Part shown: positions 53,584 to 61,389 of the stretch, in pieces
Position numbering within the stretch: position 1 is the stretch's first letter
Layout of the letters: each line of letters starts with the position of its first letter
Assembly: GCA_020832455.1 (NCBI GenBank)
Contig: JAFIEQ010000002.1
Coordinates: forward strand, 1-64,000
Reading direction: 5' to 3'
DNA length: 64,000 bases
DNA from: Nitriliruptoraceae bacterium
GTDB taxonomy: Bacteria; Actinomycetota; Nitriliruptoria; Nitriliruptorales; Nitriliruptoraceae
Translations under genes and position numbers: made by a program
The notes under the pieces: model-generated
Seen by the model: the letters and a program-made list of their open reading frames with translations, nothing else
Database searches by the model: none
What the model was told of the DNA's origin: nothing

Positions 53584-54237
53584 TCAGCGGCGGTTCTCCC
53601 GGTGCGTGGCGGCTTCCTGGCCGGCCACCCGCGCGGCCTCGGCACGCAACGCCGGCACCAGCGCGTCGATGCGCGCCTCGAGCTCCTCCCGGGAGCCGTC
53701 GTTGTCCAGCACGTGCGAGGCCACCGCCCGTCGCTCGTCGTCGGTGACCTGCGAGCCGATCCTGGCCCGCACGTCGGCCTCGTCCATCCCACGCTGCTCG
53801 ACCAGCCGCCGGACCCGGCGTCGTTCGTCGGCGACCACGACGACCACGGCATCGAACCGACGTACCTGCCCCGTCTCGATCAGCAGGGGATGATCGACCA
53901 CGACGAGGGCGTCGGGGGCGACCTCCCCCTCGAGTTCGGCGATGCGTGTCGCGATGCGCCCGGCGATCCGCGGGTGGGTGATCGCGTTCAGGTCGCTCCG
54001 GGACGCGTCGTCCACGAACGCCCGGCGCGCGAGTTCCGTGCGATCCAACGAGCCGTCCGGGCGCAGGATGTCCGTCCCGAACCGGGCCGCGAGGTCCGCG
54101 AGCACCGGCTCACCGACCGCCACGATCTCCCGGGCCACCCCGTCGGCGTCGATCAGCACCGCACCGTGGTACGCGAACCGGGCGGCCGCCGTCGACTTCC
54201 CGCTGCCCATGCCGCCGGTCAGCCCGATCAGGTACAC
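53584..54237 (-). CDS. coaE: Dephospho-CoA kinase
   Basis: Last enzyme of coenzyme A synthesis, 217 residues. The ATP-binding P-loop is LTGGMGSGKST right at the N-terminus, followed by FAYHGAVLIDADGVARE with the catalytic Asp and RRAFVDDASRSDLNAITHPRI. The GTG at 54237 has AGGAG upstream and gives VYLIGLTGG, the family start. A longer reading would run into the poly-C/poly-G tract. The gene lies between rpsA and a GAF-ANTAR regulator. Confidence 0.93.
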   Translation of the reverse strand: MYLIGLTGGMGSGKSTAAARFAYHGAVLIDADGVAREIVAVGEPVLADLAARFGTDILRPDGSLDRTELARRAFVDDASRSDLNAITHPRIAGRIATRIAELEGEVAPDALVVVDHPLLIETGQVRRFDAVVVVVADERRRVRRLVEQRGMDEADVRARIGSQVTDDERRAVASHVLDNDGSREELEARIDALVPALRAEAARVAGQEAATHRENRR

Positions 54238-54277
54238 GTCAACTCCTGGCGCGACGTCTCGATCGCCGAGCGTACGC

Positions 54278-54316
54278 GCGCCCCCCCCCCCCCCCCCCCC
54301 CGGGGGGGGGGGGCGC
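54278..54316. other. C21-G12 homopolymer palindrome between coaE and rpsA
   Basis: Twenty-one C (54281-54301) run directly into twelve G (54302-54313), flanked by GCG and CGC, giving a perfect hairpin arm. It lies after the rpsA stop and before coaE. It could be the rpsA terminator, but such long homopolymers are rare in genomes and are suspicious for base-calling or assembly error; their lengths should not be trusted. Confidence 0.55.
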
Positions 54317-54337
54317 AACGGGTGGTGCGTGAGCAGC

Positions 54338-55867
54338 TCAGGCCTGCTCGTCGGTCTCCTCGGCGTCCGTGGCCGCGTTCGCCTCGGGAGCAGCCTCGGC
54401 CTCAGGGGCCTGCTCGGCCTCCGCCTCGGTCTCCGCCTCGGGTTCCGCGTCCGCCTCGGGCTCGTCGACCTCGGGGGCCATCGCCGGCTCCTGGGGCAGC
54501 TCGGCCTCGGCGAGCGCCATCTCCTCGGGAGACAGCTCCTCCTCCTTGCCGAACCCGGCCTGCGCGAAGGCCGCAGCGAGCGTGCCGCTGGGCGTGTCGT
54601 CGTCGCCGGACGAGTACGCGGTCTCGACCGCGGGTGTGGCGTCGTAGGGGTCGTCCGCGACGGGCTCGTCGCCGGCGCGCGCCTGCTTCAGCGACAGGCT
54701 GATGCGGCGACGGACCGTGTCGATGTCGATGACCTTGACCTCGATCTTGTCGCCGACGTTGACGACCGCCTCGGGCACCTCGACGTGGCGGTCCGCCAGC
54801 TCCGAGATGTGGACCAGACCCTCGATGCCGTCCGCGACCTTGACGAAGGAACCGAAGGGCACCAGCTTGGTGACCTCACCGTCGACGATCTCCCCGACGG
54901 CGTGCTCCCGGGCGAACTTCTGCCACGGGTCCTCCTGGGTCGCCTTCAGCGACAGCGAGACGCGCTCGCGGTCGAGGTCGACGTCCAGCACCTCCACCTC
55001 GACGTTGTCGCCGACCTCGACGACCTCGCTCGGGTGGTCGATGTGCTTCCAGGACAGCTCGGAGACGTGCACGAGGCCGTCGACGCCGCCGAGGTCCACG
55101 AACGCCCCGAAGTTGACGATCGACGACACGACACCGGCGCGGATCTCGCCCTTCTGCAGCGAGGTGAGGAACTCGTTGCGGAACTCGCTCTGGGTCTCCT
55201 CGAGGAACTTTCGGCGCGAGAGGACCACGTTGTTGCGGTTCTTGTCGAGCTCGATGATCTTGCACTCGAGCTGCTCGCCGACGTAGGGCGTCAGGTCGCG
55301 CACGCGGCGCATCTCGACCAGCGAGGCGGGCAGGAAGCCGCGCAGCCCGATGTCGAGGATGAGGCCACCCTTGACCACCTCGATGACCGTGCCCTGCACC
55401 GTCTTGTCGGAGGTGTAGATCTGCTCGATGGTGCCCCAGGCACGCTCGTACTGGGCGCGCTTCTTGGACAGGACGAGACGACCCTCCTCGTCCTCCTTCT
55501 TCATGACGAGGGCTTCGACCACGTCACCGACGGCGACGACCGTGTTGGGGTCGACGTCGAGCTTGATCGACAGCTCGCGCGACGGGATGACCCCCTCGGA
55601 CTTCCAGCCGATGTCGAGCAGGACCTCGTCGGGGTCGACCTTGACGACCACCCCTTCGATGATCTTGCCCTCCTCGACGGCGGTGACGGTGCCTTCCAGC
55701 GCCGCCTCGAACTCCTCGTCGGTGAGGTCGTTCTCGACGATGGAGTCGCCGGTCGAGGTCATGGAGCCGCCGGGGTCCTGCGCGACGACGACGGGCTCGT
55801 CGGCGGCCGGCTGCGCGCTCGCATCCGCGCTGGAGGTGGTGGGGTCGGGGGTCGGGGTCTCGGGCAT
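54338..55867 (-). CDS. rpsA: 30S ribosomal protein S1
   Basis: RNA-binding ribosomal protein of 509 residues with four S1 domains (about 58-126, 143-210, 228-297 and 313-383), each with the pattern seen in GVVVKVDPDEVLLDIGWKSEG and GAFVDLGGVDGLVHVSELSW. An acidic tail of about 125 residues, Glu/Ala-rich, follows. The number of domains is typical for actinobacteria. I chose ATG 55867; the site upstream (GAAGAG) is weak and a later ATG is possible. A promoter candidate lies about 160 bp upstream. Confidence 0.94.
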   Translation of the reverse strand: MPETPTPDPTTSSADASAQPAADEPVVVAQDPGGSMTSTGDSIVENDLTDEEFEAALEGTVTAVEEGKIIEGVVVKVDPDEVLLDIGWKSEGVIPSRELSIKLDVDPNTVVAVGDVVEALVMKKEDEEGRLVLSKKRAQYERAWGTIEQIYTSDKTVQGTVIEVVKGGLILDIGLRGFLPASLVEMRRVRDLTPYVGEQLECKIIELDKNRNNVVLSRRKFLEETQSEFRNEFLTSLQKGEIRAGVVSSIVNFGAFVDLGGVDGLVHVSELSWKHIDHPSEVVEVGDNVEVEVLDVDLDRERVSLSLKATQEDPWQKFAREHAVGEIVDGEVTKLVPFGSFVKVADGIEGLVHISELADRHVEVPEAVVNVGDKIEVKVIDIDTVRRRISLSLKQARAGDEPVADDPYDATPAVETAYSSGDDDTPSGTLAAAFAQAGFGKEEELSPEEMALAEAELPQEPAMAPEVDEPEADAEPEAETEAEAEQAPEAEAAPEANAATDAEETDEQA

Positions 55868-56186
55868 CGGGGTCAGGTCTCTTCGTGGCTGGGGACAGGG
55901 GACGGTCGGACACCGGTGCGACACTGCACGACGTACGTCCTGGGAGGGGCTCCCCGACGCGCGACCCCCGCTCGAGCGGGATCACGGTTCGGTCGAGGGC
56001 ACGCCAAGGGGACGGCGCGTGGACACCGGCGCGTACAGGGTCGCAGCAGGTCGCACGGGTGTCAACGTGACGCGCGCGGGCTCCGACCGGGCTCGTAGGA
56101 TGCCGGGCGGGCGCCGCGCGCCGGACCCGACCGCTGGCAGCTGGCGCCGCCCGGCCAGCTGACGCCGCGACCCAGTGGGAGCCACG
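55868..56186. promoter_or_regulatory. Divergent gap between rpsA and DNA glycosylase gene
   Basis: A 319-bp gap. For rpsA the minus strand shows a full -35 TTGACA (56060-56065) and, 17 bp on, GACCCT (56037-56042), which resembles the TACCCT-type -10 of strong actinobacterial promoters; the leader would be about 160 nt. For the glycosylase on the plus strand, TAGGAT at 56096-56101 is a possible -10, and GGGAG precedes the ATG at 56187. No other gene is seen. Confidence 0.5.
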
Positions 56187-56801
56187 ATGCACACCACGCC
56201 GCTGCCCGAGGGGTTGCTGGCGGGCGAGGACGGGCAGGCGCGCTGCTGGTGGTGCGGCGACGACCCCGCCTACGTCGCCTACCACGACCACGAGTGGGGC
56301 GTCCCCGTCCACGACGAGGTCCGCCTCTACGAGAAGCTGTGCCTCGAGGCCTTCCAGGCCGGCCTGTCGTGGCTCACGATCCTGCGCAAACGCGAGGCCT
56401 TCCGGGCGGCCTTCGCCGGGTTCGACCCGGCTGCGGTCGCCCGGTTCGACGACGCGGACCGCCAGCGGCTGCTCGCCGACGTCGGCATCGTGCGCAACCG
56501 CGCGAAGGTCGACGCGACGATCGCGAACGCACGCGCCGTGCTCGAGCTGCGAGCCGAGGGCGAGCGCCTCGACGAGCTGGTCTGGCGGTTCGCCCCCGAT
56601 GACCACCCGGCTCCGCGCACGCACCACGACGTCCCCGCGAGCACGCCTGCGTCGACGGCGCTGTCGAAGGAGCTCAAGCGGCGCGGGTTCCGCTTCGTCG
56701 GTCCGACCACCGCGTACGCGTTCATGCAGTCGATGGGGCTGGTCGACGACCACCTGGTCGGGTGCGCCGCCCGCCGGCGCGTGCCGGGCCGTGAGGCGTG
56801 A
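56187..56801 (+). CDS. tag: DNA-3-methyladenine glycosylase I
   Basis: Base-excision enzyme of 204 residues that removes 3-methyladenine. CWWCGDDPAYVAYHDHEWGVPVHD is the N-terminal zinc and substrate region, with the zinc His at the end of EWG-VP. FQAGLSWLTILRKREAFR contains the helix-hairpin-helix pocket, and the C-terminal GFRFVGPTTAYAFMQSMGLV and DDHLVGC complete the family pattern. I chose ATG 56187 over GTG 56175 because GGGAG sits 5 nt upstream. The next gene starts within its stop. Confidence 0.92.
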   Translation: MHTTPLPEGLLAGEDGQARCWWCGDDPAYVAYHDHEWGVPVHDEVRLYEKLCLEAFQAGLSWLTILRKREAFRAAFAGFDPAAVARFDDADRQRLLADVGIVRNRAKVDATIANARAVLELRAEGERLDELVWRFAPDDHPAPRTHHDVPASTPASTALSKELKRRGFRFVGPTTAYAFMQSMGLVDDHLVGCAARRRVPGREA

Positions 56802-57274
56802 GCACCGCTCGCAGTAGCCTGTCCCCCGGCCGCCGGTCCCGCGGCCGTCCCCGACCGATCGAGCCCGCCGTGGTCCTGCGTCGTCTGCGCGCCGCCGCGC
56901 GCCCGTCCGTGCAGCTGGAACGCCACCCCGACGAGATGCCCAAGGACGGGCTGTTCACCGCCCCGCTGCGCATCACCCGCCTGGAGGCGCTCGAGCCGGA
57001 ACCGCACGAGGGCCGCACGCGGGTCACGTTCCTCGTCGAGGTGAAGGACGTCGAGGACAAGCGCTGCTCCGACGTCGCCGTGGATGCCACGGTGCGGGGC
57101 CCGGAGCGCGAGGCCACGGTGCAGGCCACCACGGACATGTTCGGCCGCGTCCGCCTGCGCATGACGGGCCCCCCGGGTGCCTACGAGGTCGAGGTCCTCG
57201 AGGTCGCGGCGAAGGCGCTCGCCTGGGATCGGGACGCCGGGCCGATCTCCGCCTCGATCACCGTCGCGGACTGA
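56798..57274 (+). CDS. Hypothetical protein (158 aa)
   Basis: The GTG overlaps the glycosylase stop. The N-terminal 45 residues are Arg-rich (SPGRRSRGRPRPIEPAVVLRR). The rest looks like a beta-sandwich: RVTFLVEVKDVEDKRCSDVAVDATVRGPE, TTDMFGRVRLRMTGPPGAYEVEVLEVA. That order (strand pairs with a Pro-Gly-Ala-Tyr turn) recalls transthyretin/Ig-like carrier domains, but no catalytic motif is seen and no secretion signal is present. Function unknown. Confidence 0.7.
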   Translation: MSTARSSLSPGRRSRGRPRPIEPAVVLRRLRAAARPSVQLERHPDEMPKDGLFTAPLRITRLEALEPEPHEGRTRVTFLVEVKDVEDKRCSDVAVDATVRGPEREATVQATTDMFGRVRLRMTGPPGAYEVEVLEVAAKALAWDRDAGPISASITVAD

Positions 57275-57281
57275 GCGCGCC

Positions 57282-57656
57282 GTGCCGGGGTCCACGTCCG
57301 CATCCGAGCGCTGGCCCCGGGGACGTGCACGCGTGCGTCATCGGCACCGCCGGGACCGATGGGACGCCGAACGCACCAGCGAGGACGTGCCCTCGCTGAG
57401 CGTGACCATCGCGCTGACCCTCGCCGGCGGCGGGGTCCTGCTGCTCGCCTGGCAGCTCGCGGCGCTCCCGACCGCGGTGGCTGCGGGCGCCCTGCTGGTC
57501 TGGAGCGTGCTCGTCGAGCTGAGTGGCCACACGGTCAGCACCCGGGTCCACACCGGACCGCGACGGCTCGCGTGGACGCTGCTGCGCCCCGCTTACGTGG
57601 TCGGTTTCGGGCTGCTGGCGCTCCTCGAGGCCCTGCTGGAGCTCGTCATCGGCTGA
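57282..57656 (+). CDS. Small membrane protein (124 aa)
   Basis: An Arg-rich N-terminus (about 35 residues, RWPRGRARVRHRHRRDRWDAER) precedes two or three hydrophobic helices: SVTIALTLAGGGVLLLAWQLA, AAGALLVWSVLVELSG and, at the end, YVVGFGLLALLEALLELVIG. The GTG at 57282 starts 7 nt after the preceding stop, so the three plus-strand genes 56187-57656 may form an operon. The end overlaps the convergent gene by 11 nt. Function unknown. Confidence 0.65.
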   Translation: MPGSTSASERWPRGRARVRHRHRRDRWDAERTSEDVPSLSVTIALTLAGGGVLLLAWQLAALPTAVAAGALLVWSVLVELSGHTVSTRVHTGPRRLAWTLLRPAYVVGFGLLALLEALLELVIG

Positions 57657-58143
57657 CGGCGCGCCCTCGGCCGACGGGGCCTCGGCCGGCGGGGCTTCGA
57701 CCGACGGGTTCGGCGGGGCCCACGATCGCGGCCAGCAGCGTGCCGTCGTCGGCGCTGTCGTCGACCCACGCGTCGATGCCCGCACGGAACGCGGCGTCGA
57801 ACCACACCGTGCCCCGACCGATCACCACCGTGCGTCGCGACGGGTCGGCCCGGTGCTGCCGGCGTAGCTGGGCGACCAGGTCCCCGTCGCCGGCACCGCT
57901 CCCGAGGGCCACCACCTGGACCTCGGGGGGCTCGGACCCCGGGTCCACGCCGGCGGCCATCCGTTCGGCCCGGTGGTCGACGACGCGGAAGGCCCCGGTC
58001 ACCGTCGCCAGTCGTTCCAGGCGCTCCCGCGTCGCGGGATCGCCGCAGGCGAGTTCGACGCGCGGGGGTACCCGACCCCCGGGCCGTGCGTGGGCCGGCC
58101 CGACGGACGGACGAGCGGCCCTGCGCCGCGCTCGGGTGCGCAT
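57646..58143 (-). CDS. Receiver-like protein without phosphorylation motif (165 aa)
   Basis: Protein of 165 residues. The region 60-150 resembles a CheY-like fold: EVQVVALGSGAGDGDLVAQLRRQH, then RRTVVIGRG and FDAAFRAGIDAWVDDSADDGTLLAAI, the last matching the alpha4-beta5-alpha5 stretch of receivers (DAAFRAGADAYV type). The acidic pocket and phospho-aspartate expected in the first half are not clear, so it may be a pseudo-receiver. Flanks are Arg/Pro-rich. It overlaps the plus-strand membrane protein gene by 11 nt at the 3' ends. Confidence 0.55.
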   Translation of the reverse strand: MRTRARRRAARPSVGPAHARPGGRVPPRVELACGDPATRERLERLATVTGAFRVVDHRAERMAAGVDPGSEPPEVQVVALGSGAGDGDLVAQLRRQHRADPSRRTVVIGRGTVWFDAAFRAGIDAWVDDSADDGTLLAAIVGPAEPVGRSPAGRGPVGRGRAVSR

Positions 58144-58170
58144 CCGGGACCTCCTCGCGCTCGGGCGGCG

Positions 58171-58659
58171 CTACTCGAGCCGGGTGCGGCGCTCGATCGT
58201 GCAGTGGTAGACGCCGGCGGGCGAGGTGACCGTCACCCGGTCCCCCGGACGACGCCCGAGCACGGCGGCGGCCAGCGGCGCGTCCATCGAGGTGCGGTGC
58301 TCGTCCATCCCGGCTTCGACCGGGTGCACGATCAGGAAGCGTTCGGTGTCGCCGTCGGGGAACCGGACCTCGACCTCGTCGCCGACCTCGACGATGGTCG
58401 GGTCGTCACGGACGTCGGCCGGCGCCACGGCGTTGCGCAGCACCTGCGTCAGCGCCTCGATCTGCTCGACGAGACGCTGATGCTCGGCGACCAGCTGGTC
58501 GGTGCGCTCGCTGTGGAGCTCGTCCTCGATGTCCACGAGGCGCGCCGCGATGCGGTCGTGCCGGGCCTGGAGCCAGGTGCGTCCGACCCCGGTCAGGATC
58601 GGCCGGGTGCGGGTGGATGGGGATGAGACGTCGGCGACCACGGTCGACCTTCCGAACAT
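58171..58659 (-). CDS. GreA/GreB-family transcription elongation factor
   Basis: Protein of 162 residues. The N-terminal coiled coil (about 20-85: RHDRIAARLVDIEDELHSE and QRLVEQIEALTQVL) and the C-terminal FKBP-like domain, VEVGDEVEVRFPDGDTERFLIVHPVEA and APLAAAVLGRRPGDRVTV, give the Gre pattern. The acidic tip residues needed for transcript cleavage are not in the usual place, so it could be a Gre-like regulator. I chose ATG 58659 for length; ATG 58692 would put the operator palindrome inside the coding sequence. It is downstream of an HTH-cupin regulator gene. Confidence 0.8.
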   Translation of the reverse strand: MFGRSTVVADVSSPSTRTRPILTGVGRTWLQARHDRIAARLVDIEDELHSERTDQLVAEHQRLVEQIEALTQVLRNAVAPADVRDDPTIVEVGDEVEVRFPDGDTERFLIVHPVEAGMDEHRTSMDAPLAAAVLGRRPGDRVTVTSPAGVYHCTIERRTRLE

Positions 58660-58673
58660 CGCTTCATCGGTAG

Positions 58674-58688
58674 TGAAGCGCTGCTTCA
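58674..58688. promoter_or_regulatory. Palindromic operator TGAAGC-N3-GCTTCA upstream of the Gre-family gene
   Basis: TGAAGCGCTGCTTCA lies 15 bp before the Gre start. Additional half-sites GCTTCA at 58661-58666 and TGAAGC at 58705-58710 flank it. An identical 15-mer precedes the dehydrogenase gene at 61324-61338. Both stand close to the HTH-cupin regulator gene, the likely source of the binding protein. Confidence 0.6.
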
Positions 58689-58709
58689 TCATACCTCGTA
58701 TGGGTGAAG

Positions 58710-59903
58710 CTAGCTCGGCGCGGCCAGGTTCCACAGCAGCTCCGCCGGTTGTGGGCCGGGGTTCGCCCACCCGGTGATCGCCGTGGTCGTCAGCGCCACG
58801 GCATCGCCCTCGTGGAAGGTCTCGGTCCGGCCACCGACCTGCAGATCCAGGACCCCGCGCAGGACGACGACCGTCTCGGGCACCTTCACGGCGAACGGCG
58901 GCCGATCACCGCTCGCGCCGGCGTCGAGCTGCAGCATCCAGGTCGCGGCGCCCTGCGGGCCCTCGGCCACCCGTTCGGCGTGCAACCCATCCTGCAGACG
59001 CAACCGTTCGCGGCCGCTGCGGCGCGAGACCCGGTACCCGCGCTCGGAGGACGCATCCGGCCCGAAGGGCACCTCGAGCACCTCCCACAGGCGCACGAGC
59101 GTGTCCCCGGACGGCCCGCGGACACCACGCTCGACCTGGGACAGGGCGGACGGCGTGATGCCCACGCGTCGCGCGAGCTCGGTCTGGGACAGGCCGCGCG
59201 CCAGCCGCTGATCACGGATGGCGACACCCAGGCGCTCACGGGTGGTGATCGTGGCGTCGGTGGCCCGCAGATCGCCATCGGCGAGCGCCGCGTGGACGCT
59301 GCGTCCGACGACCTCGGGCCGACGTCCGTCCGCCTTGCGGACCGTGAGCCGCAGCTGCCCGTCGTCGCCCTCGAGCTGGACCACGACCTGCGTGATCTCC
59401 TCGAGTCGCCGCAGGAAGCTGGGTCGGTGCTCCTGGGCGTGGATCGGCCAGACCGCGAGGCTCCGGCGTCGGTAGAGGCGCGGACAGGTGGCGAGGAACA
59501 GCTCGAGGGCGGCGTCGGGGCCCCACCGCTCCGGGACGGCGGACAACGGATCGAACACGAACGCGGCCCCGCTGCCGAGCTCCGCGTCGACGGCCGCCAG
59601 GCTGGCCAGCGCCTCGTCCAATCCCGCGTCCGGACCGATCGCATCCCCGAGCGAGGAGGCACGACCGGTCACGACCGGTGACCAGTCGACCACCCGGGTG
59701 CCGGCGGGGATCGGCCCCTCCCAGCTGGCGAGGAGGTTGACCACGACCAGGGGCACCTCGCCGCGGGCCGCCTCGACGAAGCGCTCGACCAGCAGACCCA
59801 CCGGCGTCCCCGCCGCTCCCGACAGCACCAGGTTGTCGCCGGTGTGGATCCCGTCGATGAGTCCGTCGAGCAGCGCGGTGCCGCTGGTGGTGGTCTGCGG
59901 CAC
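58710..59903 (-). CDS. RecA/KaiC-like domain, HTH and cupin fusion regulator
   Basis: A 397-residue protein with three parts. The first 200 residues resemble a KaiC/RecA-like fold, but the P-loop is degenerate, LSGAAGTPVG at about 27-36, without the Lys-Thr of Walker A. The XRE-type helix-turn-helix, GLSQTELARRVGITPSALSQVERG, lies near 225-250. A C-terminal cupin (about 310-397) has VPETVVVLRGVLDLQVGG and FHEGDAVALTT. HTH-cupin regulators are common; an N-terminal RecA-like half is not. GTG 59903 has GAGGGGAC upstream. It lies between a Gre gene and the dehydrogenase it may control. Confidence 0.72.
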   Translation of the reverse strand: MPQTTTSGTALLDGLIDGIHTGDNLVLSGAAGTPVGLLVERFVEAARGEVPLVVVNLLASWEGPIPAGTRVVDWSPVVTGRASSLGDAIGPDAGLDEALASLAAVDAELGSGAAFVFDPLSAVPERWGPDAALELFLATCPRLYRRRSLAVWPIHAQEHRPSFLRRLEEITQVVVQLEGDDGQLRLTVRKADGRRPEVVGRSVHAALADGDLRATDATITTRERLGVAIRDQRLARGLSQTELARRVGITPSALSQVERGVRGPSGDTLVRLWEVLEVPFGPDASSERGYRVSRRSGRERLRLQDGLHAERVAEGPQGAATWMLQLDAGASGDRPPFAVKVPETVVVLRGVLDLQVGGRTETFHEGDAVALTTTAITGWANPGPQPAELLWNLAAPS

Positions 59904-59950
59904 GACGGGTCCCCTCGACGGCTGGAGCGGTACCGGGACGGTAGTGCCCG

Positions 59951-61210
59951 TCAGGAGGCGAGTTCGTCGACGGCGAGCCCCGCGCGCTCCTCGAGCGCCG
60001 TCGCGATGCGATCGACGCCGAGCACGGTCGCAGCCGTGCGCATCGGCAGCGCACGCGCATCGGCCACGTGCCACAGCTCGTGGAGCGCGGTCGCCATCTT
60101 CGATGCGAGCCGCTCGGCGACCTGTGCGGCGGACCAGCGTTCACCGCGCAGGTTCTGCTCCCACTCGAAGCAGGAGACGGTGACGCCGCCGGCGCTGGCG
60201 AGCACGTCCGGGACGATCGTGATGCCGCGGTCGACGAGCACCTCGTCTGCCTCGGGTGTGCAGGGGCCGTTGGCCGCCTCGGCGATCAGACGCGCACGGA
60301 CCGCCTCGGCCTCGGGACGCTCGATGACCCCCTCGAGCGCGGCGGGGACCAGGATCTCGCAGTCGAGGGCGAGCAGGTCACGCGGCGAGACCAGTTCGAC
60401 GCCGGGGTGGTGGACCACCGATCCGTGGACCCGCTTGGTGGCCGACACCGCGACCACGTCCAGACCCTGCGGGTGGTGGACGGCGCCTCGACTGTCGGAC
60501 AGGCCGACGACCCGCAGCCCGTCCGCCTGCAGCATGCGGGCCAGGTGCGCCCCGGCGTTGCCGAAGCCCTGGACCACCACCCGGGCGTCGCTCGGTAGGC
60601 CGAGTCGCTCCGCGCTCTCCAGGATGACCGCACGGCACCCGGCGGCGGTGGCCGTGTCACGACCGAGCGAACCACCGGCGGGCAGCGACTTGCCCGTGAC
60701 GACCGCCGGTGAGGGACGACCGACGATCCGGGCGTACTCGTCGGCGATCCAGTCCATGTGGCGCTCGCTGGTGTTGACGTCCGGGGCGGGCACGTCGCGG
60801 TCCGGCCCGATGTTGCCCGCGATCGCCCGCGTATAGCTGCGGGTCAACGACTCGAGTTCGAGCTCGCTGAGCTCCTTCGGATCGATCGTGACGCCACCCT
60901 TGCCGCCACCGAGCGGCAGGTCCATGAGCGCCGTCTTGACGCTCATGAGCGTCGCGAGGCCGGCGACCTCCTCGGGGGTCACCTCGGGGTGGAACCGGGT
61001 GCCCCCCTTCGCGGGCCCACGGGCGGTGGAGTGCGCGACCCGGTAGCCGGGGACGATGCGGATCTCGCCGTCGTCGGTGACGTAGGGCACCTGGACGGCC
61101 AACGACCGCTCCGGCTGCACCAGGCTCGATCGGATCCACCCGTCGAGCGCGAGTTCGTCCGCGGCGTGGTCGATCGCGTCGAGGGCGAGTCGGTGCAGGT
61201 CGATCGTCAT
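59951..61210 (-). CDS. Glu/Leu/Phe/Val dehydrogenase
   Basis: Amino-acid dehydrogenase of 419 residues, glutamate-dehydrogenase type. RGPAKGGTRFHP binds substrate; the catalytic Lys is in LPLGGGKGGVTIDP near 110; the Rossmann motif is VVVQGFGNAGAHLARML near 213; and the C-terminal half has the usual AANGPCTPEAD and DVLASAGGVTVSCFEWEQN. It interconverts glutamate and 2-oxoglutarate most likely, with NAD or NADP. ATG 61210 has GGAGGT upstream. A 15-bp palindrome lies about 114 bp before the start. Confidence 0.93.
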   Translation of the reverse strand: MTIDLHRLALDAIDHAADELALDGWIRSSLVQPERSLAVQVPYVTDDGEIRIVPGYRVAHSTARGPAKGGTRFHPEVTPEEVAGLATLMSVKTALMDLPLGGGKGGVTIDPKELSELELESLTRSYTRAIAGNIGPDRDVPAPDVNTSERHMDWIADEYARIVGRPSPAVVTGKSLPAGGSLGRDTATAAGCRAVILESAERLGLPSDARVVVQGFGNAGAHLARMLQADGLRVVGLSDSRGAVHHPQGLDVVAVSATKRVHGSVVHHPGVELVSPRDLLALDCEILVPAALEGVIERPEAEAVRARLIAEAANGPCTPEADEVLVDRGITIVPDVLASAGGVTVSCFEWEQNLRGERWSAAQVAERLASKMATALHELWHVADARALPMRTAATVLGVDRIATALEERAGLAVDELAS

Positions 61211-61323
61211 CCGGTGGACCTCCGGGGTGGCGGTGCACGGAGGACGCGCCCGGACGGCAGCGCGGACCCACCGCGTGTGGCGGGGAGGAGCGACGCGCCC
61301 TTGCGTCACGGGAACCGTACCCG

Positions 61324-61338
61324 TGAAGCGCTGCTTCA
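61324..61338. promoter_or_regulatory. Palindromic operator TGAAGC-N3-GCTTCA upstream of the dehydrogenase gene
   Basis: Same 15 bases as at 58674-58688. It stands in the gap between polA and the dehydrogenase, about 114 bp upstream of the ATG, a normal distance for a promoter-proximal operator. Confidence 0.6.
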
Positions 61339-61389
61339 TCAACGATCGACCGCGGAAGCACGGGGACGCCGTCGTCGTCCCTGCGGTCG

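Noticed and set aside
58660-58692. Earlier start MMKQRF for the Gre-family gene
   Set aside because: The same coding would arise from the palindrome, which recurs before the dehydrogenase gene where it is non-coding; the spacing to the ribosome binding site is also poor.
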